A DNA stretch of 64,000 nucleotides from an uncultured Hyphomonadaceae bacterium (GTDB lineage Bacteria > Pseudomonadota > Alphaproteobacteria > Caulobacterales > Hyphomonadaceae): positions 62,001-126,000 of the forward strand of contig CAJXOF010000004.1 in assembly GCA_913057945.1 (NCBI GenBank), given 5' to 3'. Within the stretch, counting starts at the first letter, position 1. Each line of letters starts with the position of its first letter. A model generated the notes under the pieces. It did no database searches, was not told the DNA's origin, and was given only the letters and a program-made list of their open reading frames with translations. Positions 1 to 8,904 of this stretch are shown in pieces. A program made the translations under genes and the position numbers.

Positions 1-1
1 G

Positions 2-1081
2 GAATTCATCGTGGATGGGTCCAAGCCGCTGGGTGTCGATACGTTCTGGTTCCTGGAAATGAATACGCGGCTTCAGGTTGAGCATCCGGTCACCGAGATG
101 ATCACCGGGCAGGACCTTGTCGCCTGGCAATTGCTGGTCGCTTCAGGCGAGGAAATCCCGCTGGCGCAAGACGAAATCCCGCTGATGGGCCATGCCATCG
201 AGGCGCGCATCTGCGCCGAAGACCCGGCCGACGGTTTCCGCCCTGGCGCAGGGCTGATCCTTGAGTTCGGCCTGTTGCAGCCGATTGATGGCGAAACGGT
301 CCGCTGGGATGCCGGCTTCGAGACGGGCGACCGCGTGCCGTCGAGCTATGATTCCATGATCGCGAAACTGATCGTGTACGGAGAGGATCGCGACGCCGCC
401 GTGGACCTCCTGACCGAGACGCTGGCGCACACACAGCTGGCGGGCGTTCCGGCCAATACCGGTTTCCTGCGCCGCTGCGCCCTGTCAGAGGCGTTTCGGG
501 ATGGCACGCATCATGTGAACTGGATTGCCGAGCAGGGGGACGCGCTGACCCATCCGCCCGCCGCACACCAACATGCGTCCGTTCTGGCGGTGAGTGACGT
601 TGAACTGGATGATGCCGGCGCCATCACGCCGTGGGGAATCCGTGACGGGTTCCGGTCGAACGCTTCGCCTGTGCGCAAGGCCGCAATTGCCGTAGGCGCC
701 GATGCCGACTGGTTCGATCCGTCAGATCATGAGGTCGATGCGGACGCGCCGCTGCCTTTCGTGACAGACATCTCGCCGCGCCGCTATGCGGTCACGACCG
801 GCGGCGACACGGTTCTGGTCGAAGTGCCGGACTATGACGCTGATGTGGAAGCGGTGCTGGGCGGCGACACTGTCAGCGCGCCGATGCCGGGCAAGCTGCT
901 CGCCGTGCATGTGAAGCCGGGCGATACGGTCACCAAGGGCGATCCGGTCGCCGTGATGGAAGCGATGAAGATGGAGCACACCCTGCCGGCGCCGCGCGAT
1001 GGCGTGGTGGAGTCCGTGGAAGCTGCCGCCGGGGACCAGGTCGCCGAGGGCGATATCCTGGTTCATCTGGAGGCGGAGTAA
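2..1081 (+). CDS. Biotin-dependent acyl-CoA carboxylase alpha subunit, C-terminal part (probably methylcrotonyl-CoA carboxylase)
   Basis: The reading frame is open from the first bases, so the N-terminus lies outside the window. What remains is the end of the biotin carboxylase domain (EMNTRLQVEHPVTE, with the catalytic-site Arg and the EVEHP-like motif) and its C-terminal subdomain (HAIEARICAEDP). A linker follows, then a biotinyl carrier domain with the EAMKMEH motif whose Lys accepts biotin. In this family ATP and bicarbonate carboxylate biotin, and a separate beta subunit moves the carboxyl group to an acyl-CoA. The SAPMPGKL start of the carrier domain resembles methylcrotonyl-CoA carboxylase (leucine breakdown), but propionyl-CoA or geranyl-CoA carboxylase cannot be excluded without the beta subunit. 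Confidence 0.9.
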   Translation, partial: EFIVDGSKPLGVDTFWFLEMNTRLQVEHPVTEMITGQDLVAWQLLVASGEEIPLAQDEIPLMGHAIEARICAEDPADGFRPGAGLILEFGLLQPIDGETVRWDAGFETGDRVPSSYDSMIAKLIVYGEDRDAAVDLLTETLAHTQLAGVPANTGFLRRCALSEAFRDGTHHVNWIAEQGDALTHPPAAHQHASVLAVSDVELDDAGAITPWGIRDGFRSNASPVRKAAIAVGADADWFDPSDHEVDADAPLPFVTDISPRRYAVTTGGDTVLVEVPDYDADVEAVLGGDTVSAPMPGKLLAVHVKPGDTVTKGDPVAVMEAMKMEHTLPAPRDGVVESVEAAAGDQVAEGDILVHLEAE

Positions 1082-1215
1082 CCCCCACCCTTCACATGCT
1101 GGTGTGACCCCTCCAATCCGGTCAGGTGAGGCCGGATCAATCCTGCGCGCCTGGAGAGTGGGTGTGGAGACGCGGCAGGCAAGGAAACATGTAAAGGGTA
1201 GGGGCCGCTGCGTGA

Positions 1216-1545
1216 CTAGGCCGCGACAGCGTAACCGGAATGGATCCGTGCAGGCATCTGCGCATCGGGGCGATAGCGGCGGTGCACGATCGGCGGCGCG
1301 CTGATCTCGCCAAGCGGGTTGGCGGCGTAGGCTGTCGGCTCGGTCTTCAGGATCAGTTCGCCATATTCATTCTTGGCGACAGAGATGGGCGCGGCGGAGC
1401 CATCGCGCTCTGCGGCCCAGAATTCAACACCCGTCGAGGCCAGGGCAATCGCCTGTTCCAGCTCCATCCGAAAGCCGTCTCCATAGACGACATCCTTGGA
1501 CTCAATTGGATCGTACTCACATCCCTTGATCACCAAACCCGACAT
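1216..1545 (-). CDS. Hypothetical protein, 109 aa
   Basis: This is a small acidic soluble-looking protein with no family that I recognise. The open frame extends upstream to 1623, but the ATG at 1545 (MSGLVIKG) has a GAGGGG ribosome site about 8 bases before it, so I prefer it. The protein has no signal peptide or membrane segment. Its last third is rich in Pro, Ala and Arg. It sits between the carboxylase and gltX with about 130 bases free on the left. The call rests on the ribosome site and normal codon use, without homology. Confidence 0.5.
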   Translation of the reverse strand: MSGLVIKGCEYDPIESKDVVYGDGFRMELEQAIALASTGVEFWAAERDGSAAPISVAKNEYGELILKTEPTAYAANPLGEISAPPIVHRRYRPDAQMPARIHSGYAVAA

Positions 1546-1702
1546 GCTGAAACCCCTCGAAACTGTGTGCTGAACCTGTTCTTCGCTTGATCTGCGATAA
1601 GAGAACATAACCAGAATATTCACCTTTTGGAAAGGAAAAAGTTCCGACTTTGTTCCAAAAATTTCGAAATTCGAAAAGATTCAGGAGTCTAGGGGTAGAA
1701 CG

Positions 1703-3043
1703 CTAGCCTTGCAGCCGCTTGAGCGCCCGGTCCCGCCCGATCAGGGGCAGCAGCGCGCCCATGTCGGGGCCGTGTTCCTGTCCGGTCAGCGCCTTGCGGA
1801 GCGTCATGAAGAGGCCGCGGCCCTTGCGGCCGGTTTCGGCCTTCACGGCATTCGCCCACTGGCTCCAGCTCTCGCCCGTCAGCTCGCCGTCGGGCAGCAG
1901 GGTCGCGGCGGTCGCCACGAAATCCTTGTCTTCCTCATCGACCAGCGGTGTGATCTCGCCGAACACGGTCTCGACCCATTGGGCAACGTCCGGCAGCAGG
2001 GAGCAATTCTCGCGCACAACGGTCCAGAACGCTTCGTCTGCGGCGCGCGGGTCCACGTCGGCGAGCCGGTCCTTCACGGCCTCGAACGGCAGGCTATGCA
2101 GAATGGCGGCGTTCAGTGACAGCAGTTCGGCCTCGTCAAAGCGCGCCGGGGCGCGGCCGATCTTGCCGAAATCAAATTCCGCCACCAGCTGGTCCAGCGT
2201 CTCGCGCGCCTCGACATTGTCAGACGTACCGATTTTGGCGAGCAGGCTGGAGACCGCCATCGGCTCATAGCCCTGCGCGCGCAATTCGCCCATCGACAGC
2301 GAGCCGAGGCGTTTCGACAGGCCCTGTCCGTCCGCGCCGATCAGCAGCGGCGTGTGCGCCATGTCCGGGGCGGTGCCGCCGAGCGCCTTGAAGATCTCGA
2401 TCTGCGCGCCGGAATTGGTGACATGGTCCTCGCCGCGCACGACATGGGTGATCTTCGCCTCGATATCATCGACGACCGAGGGGAGAGTGTAGAGATAGGA
2501 GCCGTCCTCACGGATCAGGATCGGATCGGACAGGCTGGATGTGTCGATGCTCTGGTCCCCGCGCACGAGGTCGGTCCACTCCACGCGCCCGCCAGACAGC
2601 TTGAAGCGCCAGTGCGGCGTGCGGCCTTCGGCTTCCAGCTTCGCCTTGTCGTCATCGCTCAGGTCCAGCGCCGCGCGGTCATAGACGGGCGGGCGGCCCC
2701 GCGACAGCGCGATCTTGCGCTTGCGGTCAAGCTCGTCGGCGGTCTCGTAGCAGGGATAGAGCAGGCCCATCTCGCGCAGCTTGTCCGCTGCGGCGTCATA
2801 TTCGGCAAAGCGCTTGGACTGGCTGAAGCTGTCCTCCCAGACGAGGCCGAGCCAGGTCAGATCCGTGCGGATGCCGTCTTCATATTCCTGTGTCGAGCGC
2901 TCTGTATCAGTGTCATCAATGCGCAGGATGAACTTGCCCTGCTGGCCCTTGGCGAACAGCCAGTTGATCAGCGCCGTGCGCACATTGCCTACGTGCAGGC
3001 GGCCGGTGGGCGAGGGAGCGAAGCGAACAATCGGTGCAGTCAT
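1703..3043 (-). CDS. gltX: Glutamyl-tRNA synthetase (GltX2-type)
   Basis: The protein is a class I aminoacyl-tRNA synthetase of 446 aa that attaches glutamate to tRNA in the cytoplasm. The HIGH-class motif is HVGN at residues 17-20, after FAPSPTG. The KMSKS-class motif is GLSKRLGS at about 241-248, followed by a helical anticodon-binding region. The KRLGSLS version and the short length match the second GluRS paralogue found in many alphaproteobacteria beside a longer GltX1. In bacteria with two GluRS enzymes one may prefer tRNA-Gln, which is later amidated by GatCAB; which one this is cannot be told from sequence. It is divergent from the lipoprotein gene at 3174. Confidence 0.95.
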   Translation of the reverse strand: MTAPIVRFAPSPTGRLHVGNVRTALINWLFAKGQQGKFILRIDDTDTERSTQEYEDGIRTDLTWLGLVWEDSFSQSKRFAEYDAAADKLREMGLLYPCYETADELDRKRKIALSRGRPPVYDRAALDLSDDDKAKLEAEGRTPHWRFKLSGGRVEWTDLVRGDQSIDTSSLSDPILIREDGSYLYTLPSVVDDIEAKITHVVRGEDHVTNSGAQIEIFKALGGTAPDMAHTPLLIGADGQGLSKRLGSLSMGELRAQGYEPMAVSSLLAKIGTSDNVEARETLDQLVAEFDFGKIGRAPARFDEAELLSLNAAILHSLPFEAVKDRLADVDPRAADEAFWTVVRENCSLLPDVAQWVETVFGEITPLVDEEDKDFVATAATLLPDGELTGESWSQWANAVKAETGRKGRGLFMTLRKALTGQEHGPDMGALLPLIGRDRALKRLQG

Positions 3044-3105
3044 GGAGAAAACCTGTTTTGAAGCGTGCTTTCGACATCAAATTGCATAAAAAGCCAAGGG
3101 ATCGA

Positions 3106-3141
3106 TGCCACATTCTTGCTAATGTTCGTGCTAATGTGGCA
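3106..3141. promoter_or_regulatory. Inverted repeat between gltX and lipoprotein gene
   Basis: The arms TGCCACATT (3106-3114) and AATGTGGCA (3133-3141) are perfect 9-base inverted repeats with an 18-base spacer. They lie in the 130-base divergent gap between gltX and the lipoprotein gene. GCTAATGT also occurs twice as a direct repeat inside the region. This could be a binding site for a dimeric regulator acting on either gene; no regulator is suggested by the neighbours. Confidence 0.4.
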
Positions 3142-3173
3142 CGGGCATGTGAGTCGCCGTCAAGGAGAGGTAG

Positions 3174-3998
3174 ATGAGACTGGGCTGTATTCTGATCGCA
3201 GCGGGCCTGCTCGCGGCCTGCGGACAGGAGCGCGCGGACGCCCCGGCGGCGACGCCGGCGCCCGCCGAAACCAAAGCCGATCCCGGCCTCGACAGCGCGC
3301 TGGAGGCAGAGCCTGCCGCGCCGCCGGCCGATGATCTCGATTACAAGGCGCTGTCCGGCTATGATGACAGCTGGTATGTCAGCCCCGGCTGGCCCGGCGA
3401 ATACCCGGCCGGCTTTGCCGTGCTGGATGCCGGCACCATCGTGCCCGCCTGGACGGTGCCGAATGGCGCCAATGAGGCCGACACGAGCTGCGCCCTGCCG
3501 CAATACGCCAATTACCAGCTCTGGAATTATGAGCGCGCCGACGCGGACAACCTTCGCTTCTTCGTGGCAACCAAGACGTTCCCGGTCACGCTCAACCAGG
3601 ATGCCAGCATCGAATACATTTCCGAGGGCGGCATCCACACGCTGGACCTCAAGGCCGGCGAGCAGCTGACCTATCTCCGCTATCTGGGGGAGGGCTTCAC
3701 CGTTGTCTCCCATGAGGGCGCGGAATACGACATCAACGAGGCCGAGCTGCGCGACATCAGCGACATCGGCTCGATGCCGACCGTCGAGGACCAATGGGTG
3801 CGCGTCACCTGTGAGGACGGCACGCAGCCCTGGCTGCTCTATGCCTCCGTGATCGAGCATCCCGGCGTGGTGCCGTCACCGATGCTGGCCTATGGCGAAG
3901 CGAGCGATATTGCGCCCGAAGACGCCGAGCAGATCCGCATGGATGCCGAGGCCAACCGCCTCGCCTATGAAGGGCTGGAACCCAGTTCGATCGAATAG
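3174..3998 (+). CDS. Predicted lipoprotein of unknown function, 274 aa
   Basis: The N-terminus is a lipoprotein signal peptide ending in the lipobox LAAC (Cys about residue 16). An Ala/Pro/Glu-rich tether of about 30 residues follows, then an acidic folded domain with many Tyr and Trp residues. I see no catalytic motif. AAGGAGAGG lies just before the ATG. The stretch around residues 200-225 (GAEYDINEAELRD, then VRVTCEDGTQPWLLY) could be an SH3-like beta fold, but that is a guess. The gene is convergent with nadE, with only 15 bases between the stops. Export to the periplasm and membrane anchoring are likely; the role is unknown. Confidence 0.75.
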   Translation: MRLGCILIAAGLLAACGQERADAPAATPAPAETKADPGLDSALEAEPAAPPADDLDYKALSGYDDSWYVSPGWPGEYPAGFAVLDAGTIVPAWTVPNGANEADTSCALPQYANYQLWNYERADADNLRFFVATKTFPVTLNQDASIEYISEGGIHTLDLKAGEQLTYLRYLGEGFTVVSHEGAEYDINEAELRDISDIGSMPTVEDQWVRVTCEDGTQPWLLYASVIEHPGVVPSPMLAYGEASDIAPEDAEQIRMDAEANRLAYEGLEPSSIE

Positions 3999-4013
3999 GC
4001 GCCGGTCGCCCGG

Positions 4014-5663
4014 TCAATCATCCCGGAAGCGGTTGGTGATCGGATAGCGTCGGTCGCGGCCGAAATTCTTGCCGCCGACCTTCACACCGGGCGGGGCCTG
4101 GCGGCGTTTGTATTCGGCGATGTAGAGCAGATGCTCGATCCGCTTCACCACGGCCCGGTCATGCCCCCGCGCCAGGATCGCCTCGATCGGTTCTTCCTCG
4201 TCCACCAGCCCGCGCAGGATATCGTCCAGCACATCATAGGGCGGCAGCGAGTCATCATCGCGCTGGTCCTCGCGCAGCTCCGCAGACGGCGGCTTGGTGA
4301 TGATCCGCTCCGGGATCACTTCGCCCGCCGGGCCCAGCGCGCTGCGCGGCACTTGCGTGTTGCGCCATTTGGCCAGTTCGAACACTTCGGTCTTGTAGAA
4401 ATCCTTCAGCGCATTGTAGCCGCCGCACATGTCGCCATAAAGCGTCGCATAGCCGACCGCCATCTCACTCTTGTTGCCCGTCGTCACCACCATGTGGCCG
4501 AACTTGTTCGACAGCGCCATCAGCGTCACCGCCCTCAGGCGCGACTGGATGTTCTCTTCGGTCGTGTCCGGCTTGGTGCCGGCAAACTGGTCGGCCAGCA
4601 TCTCGCCCATCGCGTCCACGCCGGGGGCGATATTGATGCTGTCATATGTCACGCCCAGCGCCTCGGCGCAGGCTTTCGCGTCTTCCAGGCTGTCCGAGGA
4701 CGTATATTTCGACGGCATCATCACACACCAGACCCGGTCCGGCCCCAGCGCGTCTACCGCAATTGCCGCCGTCAGCGCCGAGTCGATCCCGCCCGACATG
4801 CCCAGCACCACGCCGGGGAATTTGTTCTTGTTGACATAATCGCCCAGCGCCAGCACCGCCGCGCGGTATTCGGCATGCCAGCCCTCTGTCAGTTCGGCCT
4901 TCGCGTCGCTCTCGAACCGATGCGTGGACGGATCATACTCCACCATCGCCGTGCCGGTCACGAAATCGCCGAGCAGCTGGTGCTCGGTCCCGTCATGATC
5001 GACCGCGTAGGAGCTGCCGTCAAAGACCAGCTCGTCCTGCCCGCCCACCTGGTTCACGAACAGATACGGCACGCCTGTCTTGCGCCAGGCGGAAAAGGTC
5101 GTGTGCCGCTCCACCTGCACCGTCCGCCGCCAGGGCGAGCCATTCGGCACGATCAGCATGTCGGCGCCCGCATCATGCAGCTCGCTCGGCACGCGCGGAT
5201 ACCAGATGTCCTCACAGATCGCGACGCCGATGGTCACGCCATGAAACTCGAACACCGGGGGAGGGCCCTCGCCGGCATCGAAGATGCGCTTTTCGTCGAA
5301 CACGCCATAATTGGGCAACTCGCGCTTGTCATAGCGGCCCTTGATGGCCCCGCCCGACAGCCACACCGCCGAATTGTGGCGCTTGTCCCCGTCCATCCAC
5401 GGCGCGCCAATGATCAGGTCGGGGGCGTCGGCGGTCTCGGCGGCCAGCGTCTTGACCGCCTTCATGGAATCTTCCACCGCGGCGGGCTTCAGCACCAAAT
5501 CTTCGGCCGGATAGCCCAGGATGAAGAGTTCCGACAGGACGACGAGGTCCGCGCCCTGCGCCTTGCCCTCGGCCAGCGCGCCCCGCGCCAGCTCCAGATT
5601 CCCCCGAATATCCCCCACCACCGGGTTCAACTGCGCGACCAAGATTCTCAGCTTTTTGCTCAT
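4014..5663 (-). CDS. nadE: Glutamine-dependent NAD(+) synthetase
   Basis: This enzyme makes NAD+ from nicotinic acid adenine dinucleotide, ATP and glutamine in the last step of NAD synthesis. The N-terminal nitrilase-type glutaminase domain shows the Glu (SELF), Lys (DKRELPNYG) and Cys (AICEDIWYP, near residue 150) triad. The C-terminal domain carries the PP-loop SGGIDS at about residues 290-295, followed by the deamido-NAD-binding region (TTGNKSEMAVGYATLYGD). The length of 549 aa is normal for the two-domain form. Two in-frame ATGs lie at 5672 and 5663; neither has a strong ribosome site, and I chose the one before MSKKLRIL, which fits the family start. Confidence 0.96.
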   Translation of the reverse strand: MSKKLRILVAQLNPVVGDIRGNLELARGALAEGKAQGADLVVLSELFILGYPAEDLVLKPAAVEDSMKAVKTLAAETADAPDLIIGAPWMDGDKRHNSAVWLSGGAIKGRYDKRELPNYGVFDEKRIFDAGEGPPPVFEFHGVTIGVAICEDIWYPRVPSELHDAGADMLIVPNGSPWRRTVQVERHTTFSAWRKTGVPYLFVNQVGGQDELVFDGSSYAVDHDGTEHQLLGDFVTGTAMVEYDPSTHRFESDAKAELTEGWHAEYRAAVLALGDYVNKNKFPGVVLGMSGGIDSALTAAIAVDALGPDRVWCVMMPSKYTSSDSLEDAKACAEALGVTYDSINIAPGVDAMGEMLADQFAGTKPDTTEENIQSRLRAVTLMALSNKFGHMVVTTGNKSEMAVGYATLYGDMCGGYNALKDFYKTEVFELAKWRNTQVPRSALGPAGEVIPERIITKPPSAELREDQRDDDSLPPYDVLDDILRGLVDEEEPIEAILARGHDRAVVKRIEHLLYIAEYKRRQAPPGVKVGGKNFGRDRRYPITNRFRDD

Positions 5664-5695
5664 AAGGAGCATTTAGGGGGCTGCGCAGGGAATGG

Positions 5696-5718
5696 CAATT
5701 GCTCCAGTGGAGCGATTG
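5696..5718. promoter_or_regulatory. Near-perfect palindrome upstream of nadE and the KAP gene
   Basis: CAATTGCTCCA (5696-5706) and TGGAGCGATTG (5708-5718) pair over 11 positions, with one T-G wobble and a single central base. The gap between nadE and the KAP gene is otherwise empty and is the only place for divergent promoters. The palindrome could be an operator. It is also just long enough to be a hairpin left at the edge of the acquired KAP segment. Confidence 0.4.
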
Positions 5719-5880
5719 CTCCGGAGCGGGCCCAAGCGCAAGCGCAGAGCGGGGAAATAGTAGTTGGTGATGAGGGAAGTCGTTGTCCGCAGGCCGAATA
5801 GTACCGCTATCTCATTAGAGGGTGTAAGAATCGCCAACAATGGTTTACTTCAATCTGCTACTTTGGATTGGGATTTGTGT

Positions 5881-8163
5881 ATGCTTGATAGCGAATTAGA
5901 GCAGTTCATCTCAGATGCTCCGATTTCCAATGTAGCGATGGACCTATTTGGTCACGCGCTCATAGCATCGAAACTTGCAGATGCAATTACAACGCCTGGA
6001 AATAGGGGGAGCAACGTCATTGGCCTTCAGGGATCTTGGGGAACAGGCAAGACAGGCATTCTCAATTTGTTGGAAGGCGAACTGAATAGTCGAAACGCAC
6101 CAAAAATTGGGGCTGCTGAACTACGTGTCTCCGTCATACGCTTCCAACCTTGGCTGGTCGGTTCAAAGCACGCGCTTCTCGCATCGTTCTTCGGCCAGTT
6201 TATCCGGGCTATTGATGAAATTCGGCATTCTAACTTGGACGCTTTCGAAATAGACAAGAGGCGAACGAGAAAAGCACTCAAGAGGTTAAAGACATCCGTT
6301 GCATCATTCGCAGAAGTGGTTTCAGCAACTGCAAATGCTGCGGTGTTGTTTGATTCCTCCGGTGCTGCATCGGTGGTGTCAGCGGCGGCTGGTGCTGCCA
6401 ATCCAATATTGAAAAAACTCAGAAGCGGTGAAGCATCCTTGGAGCAGCGAAGGGATGAGGTGCTTGAGGCGCTGCGATCAGTAAATGAGTTGGTCTCAAA
6501 CTTGCGGTTTGTCGTAATACTCGACGATCTTGACCGGTTGGAATCTGAAGAAGCTCTCGAAGTGCTAAGGTTAGTTAAGTCGGTTGGTGACCTTCCATTC
6601 GTATCGTACGTGGTGGGGTATGATCGAGATGTCCTAGCAAAAGCCATAGAAGGAATAACTCCGGCCGAAGATGGCTACGCATTTATGGAGAAGGTCTTTC
6701 AATTTTCCTTTGCTGTACCCAACCCTGAAGCAGGGGCATTGTCGTCATGGTTGCAGAGGACACTAAGCCAAGAATTTCCTAACAAAATTGATTTTCGGAC
6801 GAGACGCGCGTCGGTGGTTTTGCGAATTTGGGGGGGGCGCCTCCTTAAAACACCTCGCTCGATACGAAAGCTCGTTTCAGCGCTGAAGATTATGTGGCCT
6901 GCCCTTTGTGACGACACAGATCTATTGGATTTAGTCTGGATTGAGATGCTGAAAGAGAACGCTTCGTCGGGGGACAAAAATCTTTATGGTTGGGTCTATA
7001 ATTATCTTGAGAATATCGAAGGTGTGGCAAACGGGGAAAAGGTCGTAGTCCCATCAGAAACAAGCCAAGAACTTCAGAAACTTCTAAAAAACTTGGGGTG
7101 GTATAGTCTCTCAAGTAATGATGAAGGGGCGGGTATCGATCCTCATTATTTGAACGATATCCTACCAGGAATATCTGCATCCTATTTAACTGATCATCAC
7201 CCGATAAAATGTTTCGATTTCGATGGAAGTTCAAATTGGAAGGATTTTGTTCCTGAGCGAAGGTTGGGGTCCCCTCGCCATTGGCGGCTTTACTTCTCGT
7301 TCGATACTCCTTCGAGAGCGTTTTCAGATGCAGCGATGGCACGTCTGGTCGATTCGTCAGAGGTCGGCGATCAGAAGCTTCTATCAGACCTGCTGGACAT
7401 CATTGCTCAAAATCAGGAGCAGTATCCTCAATTTTTGGAGCAAATATTTGGAGAGCGTTTGGAAGCAACGGCAAAGAGCTTTTCGAGTTTGGTGGCGAAG
7501 TCTTGGGCGTCTGCATTGATGTCGATTCCTCCAAAGTTGCCGAAGGTGAGCGAATACGAGCATGAATTTGGATTTATTGGGGATTTTCAAAGAAGCTTTA
7601 GGCAGCGGGTGGTTAGTCTGTGTACGCAAGCGTCTGAATCGAATACTGGCGAAGTCCTGCTTGATATCGCACAGGCTACGGGAGTGCCTTGGTCGGTCGC
7701 TGAAGTGCTTTCCGCTGAGTTAGACTTTCACAAATCTTCCGCCGAGGGGTCGCCGAGTTTCGATTCCGAAAAAGTCGTATCAGAAAAGGAACTGAATCTG
7801 CTCTCGGAATATGCTGATAATTTGTTCAGTAATATGACATGGCCAGAATTCAATCGCTCACTATCGAAGTGGAAGATATTATTCTGCTGGCATGAGTTTA
7901 ATGCGCCGTCAGCGTCTTCTTGGTTGGAGAAAATGCTTGAAGACAATTCATTGTTGACAGATAGGTTGTACGATTTGCGGACGTTCTCTTATTCTTCAGA
8001 GGTGCATGATCATTTGCCTTCATCGTTCTTTGCGCTTTTTTTGAATTCAAAGAAATTATTCGAAAGATTGAGCGAGGTAGCTCATCCAGCGAGCGAGCTT
8101 AGCAGCGAGAGAGCCTTGCACTTATTGTCAATTTGGAGAAATCACGGAGAGTCAACTTTTTAA
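5881..8163 (+). CDS. KAP-family P-loop NTPase
   Basis: A KAP-family NTPase domain is evident. Walker A is GSWGTGKT (about 50 residues after the chosen start), and Walker B is VVILDDLDRLE about 160 residues later, followed by VVGYDRDVLAKAI. The rest, to 760 aa, is helical with no recognised domain. The frame is open upstream to 5764, and an ATG at 5770 is possible. I chose 5881 because LDSELEQFISDAPISNVAMD looks like the usual start of the domain; the start is uncertain. Base composition is clearly AT-richer than nadE or parE, pointing to recent transfer. KAP proteins include plasmid phage-exclusion proteins such as PifA, so a defence role is plausible but unproven. Confidence 0.85.
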   Translation: MLDSELEQFISDAPISNVAMDLFGHALIASKLADAITTPGNRGSNVIGLQGSWGTGKTGILNLLEGELNSRNAPKIGAAELRVSVIRFQPWLVGSKHALLASFFGQFIRAIDEIRHSNLDAFEIDKRRTRKALKRLKTSVASFAEVVSATANAAVLFDSSGAASVVSAAAGAANPILKKLRSGEASLEQRRDEVLEALRSVNELVSNLRFVVILDDLDRLESEEALEVLRLVKSVGDLPFVSYVVGYDRDVLAKAIEGITPAEDGYAFMEKVFQFSFAVPNPEAGALSSWLQRTLSQEFPNKIDFRTRRASVVLRIWGGRLLKTPRSIRKLVSALKIMWPALCDDTDLLDLVWIEMLKENASSGDKNLYGWVYNYLENIEGVANGEKVVVPSETSQELQKLLKNLGWYSLSSNDEGAGIDPHYLNDILPGISASYLTDHHPIKCFDFDGSSNWKDFVPERRLGSPRHWRLYFSFDTPSRAFSDAAMARLVDSSEVGDQKLLSDLLDIIAQNQEQYPQFLEQIFGERLEATAKSFSSLVAKSWASALMSIPPKLPKVSEYEHEFGFIGDFQRSFRQRVVSLCTQASESNTGEVLLDIAQATGVPWSVAEVLSAELDFHKSSAEGSPSFDSEKVVSEKELNLLSEYADNLFSNMTWPEFNRSLSKWKILFCWHEFNAPSASSWLEKMLEDNSLLTDRLYDLRTFSYSSEVHDHLPSSFFALFLNSKKLFERLSEVAHPASELSSERALHLLSIWRNHGESTF

Positions 8164-8208
8164 GATTGGTTCAATCCGTCTGATAGCCCTATCCCCCATA
8201 CTCCCCGC

Positions 8209-8823
8209 ATGGACGCGCAAACGGACATTCTGAAACGCGGGCTGGCGCAGGCTGGCCTTGCCGTGCTGGACGCGTCCGCGCTGGCGAACCTCCATCTCGG
8301 CCCGAAAGAGATCGGGCGGGGGGTGGCGCAGCGGATTTCCGGGCGGCTCAAAATGCTGGAAACGATTGTCCGCCGCCTGATCCTGGTCCTGGCGCTCAAT
8401 CTGACCCTTGCCCCGGCGGCCCCGCGCGCGGCGCCCACTGATCCGGGGCCCGAGCCGGACCTGCCAGAGGGCGTCGAACTGGCCATCTTCCCGCGCCTGT
8501 CTCCGAGGCGGTTGAAACTGCTGCCCGCGCGCCAAAGAATTGAGGGCGACTTTCCGGACATTTCCCGGACCATTTCCGGACCAGTGTCTCCGCACAGGCT
8601 GATGGCCCGCATCGCGGCGCTCCGGCGCGTCATCGCTGACCCGGACGGCCACGCCCTCCGCCTCGCGCGCACGCTCAAGCGCCTGCAGCAAAAAGGAGAG
8701 CCCCGCCCGATGGTTGGCGCGGCGACCTCCGCCTTCCGCCTCTCGCCAGAGCTTGGCGCGATTGCGACGCTGCTGCCAGCGCAGATCAGGGCCGGGCTGG
8801 ATTCGTGGGAAAGCTCGGGCTGA
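8209..8823 (+). CDS. Hypothetical protein, 204 aa
   Basis: No family was recognised. The protein has one hydrophobic stretch near residues 55-75 (VRRLILVLALNLTLAP), then a Pro/Arg-rich region and a helical C-terminal half with many Leu and Arg residues. Codon use is GC-rich like the chromosome and unlike the KAP gene that ends 45 bases upstream, so the acquired segment ends here. The single hydrophobic stretch suggests a membrane-associated protein with its N-terminus in the cytoplasm; this is an inference. Confidence 0.6.
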   Translation: MDAQTDILKRGLAQAGLAVLDASALANLHLGPKEIGRGVAQRISGRLKMLETIVRRLILVLALNLTLAPAAPRAAPTDPGPEPDLPEGVELAIFPRLSPRRLKLLPARQRIEGDFPDISRTISGPVSPHRLMARIAALRRVIADPDGHALRLARTLKRLQQKGEPRPMVGAATSAFRLSPELGAIATLLPAQIRAGLDSWESSG

Positions 8824-8904
8824 ACGCCCTCAAAATGTAAGGATTGTGCCGGGCCGCCAGGGGCGTCTCCGGTCTTCCGTGCTGGGCGTCAGGGCAGGGG
8901 GCGC

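Noticed and set aside
1624..1702. TTCGAAA-type repeats before gltX's end
   Set aside because: A short AT-rich stretch probably holding the promoter of the small gene at 1545; no clear regulatory pattern.
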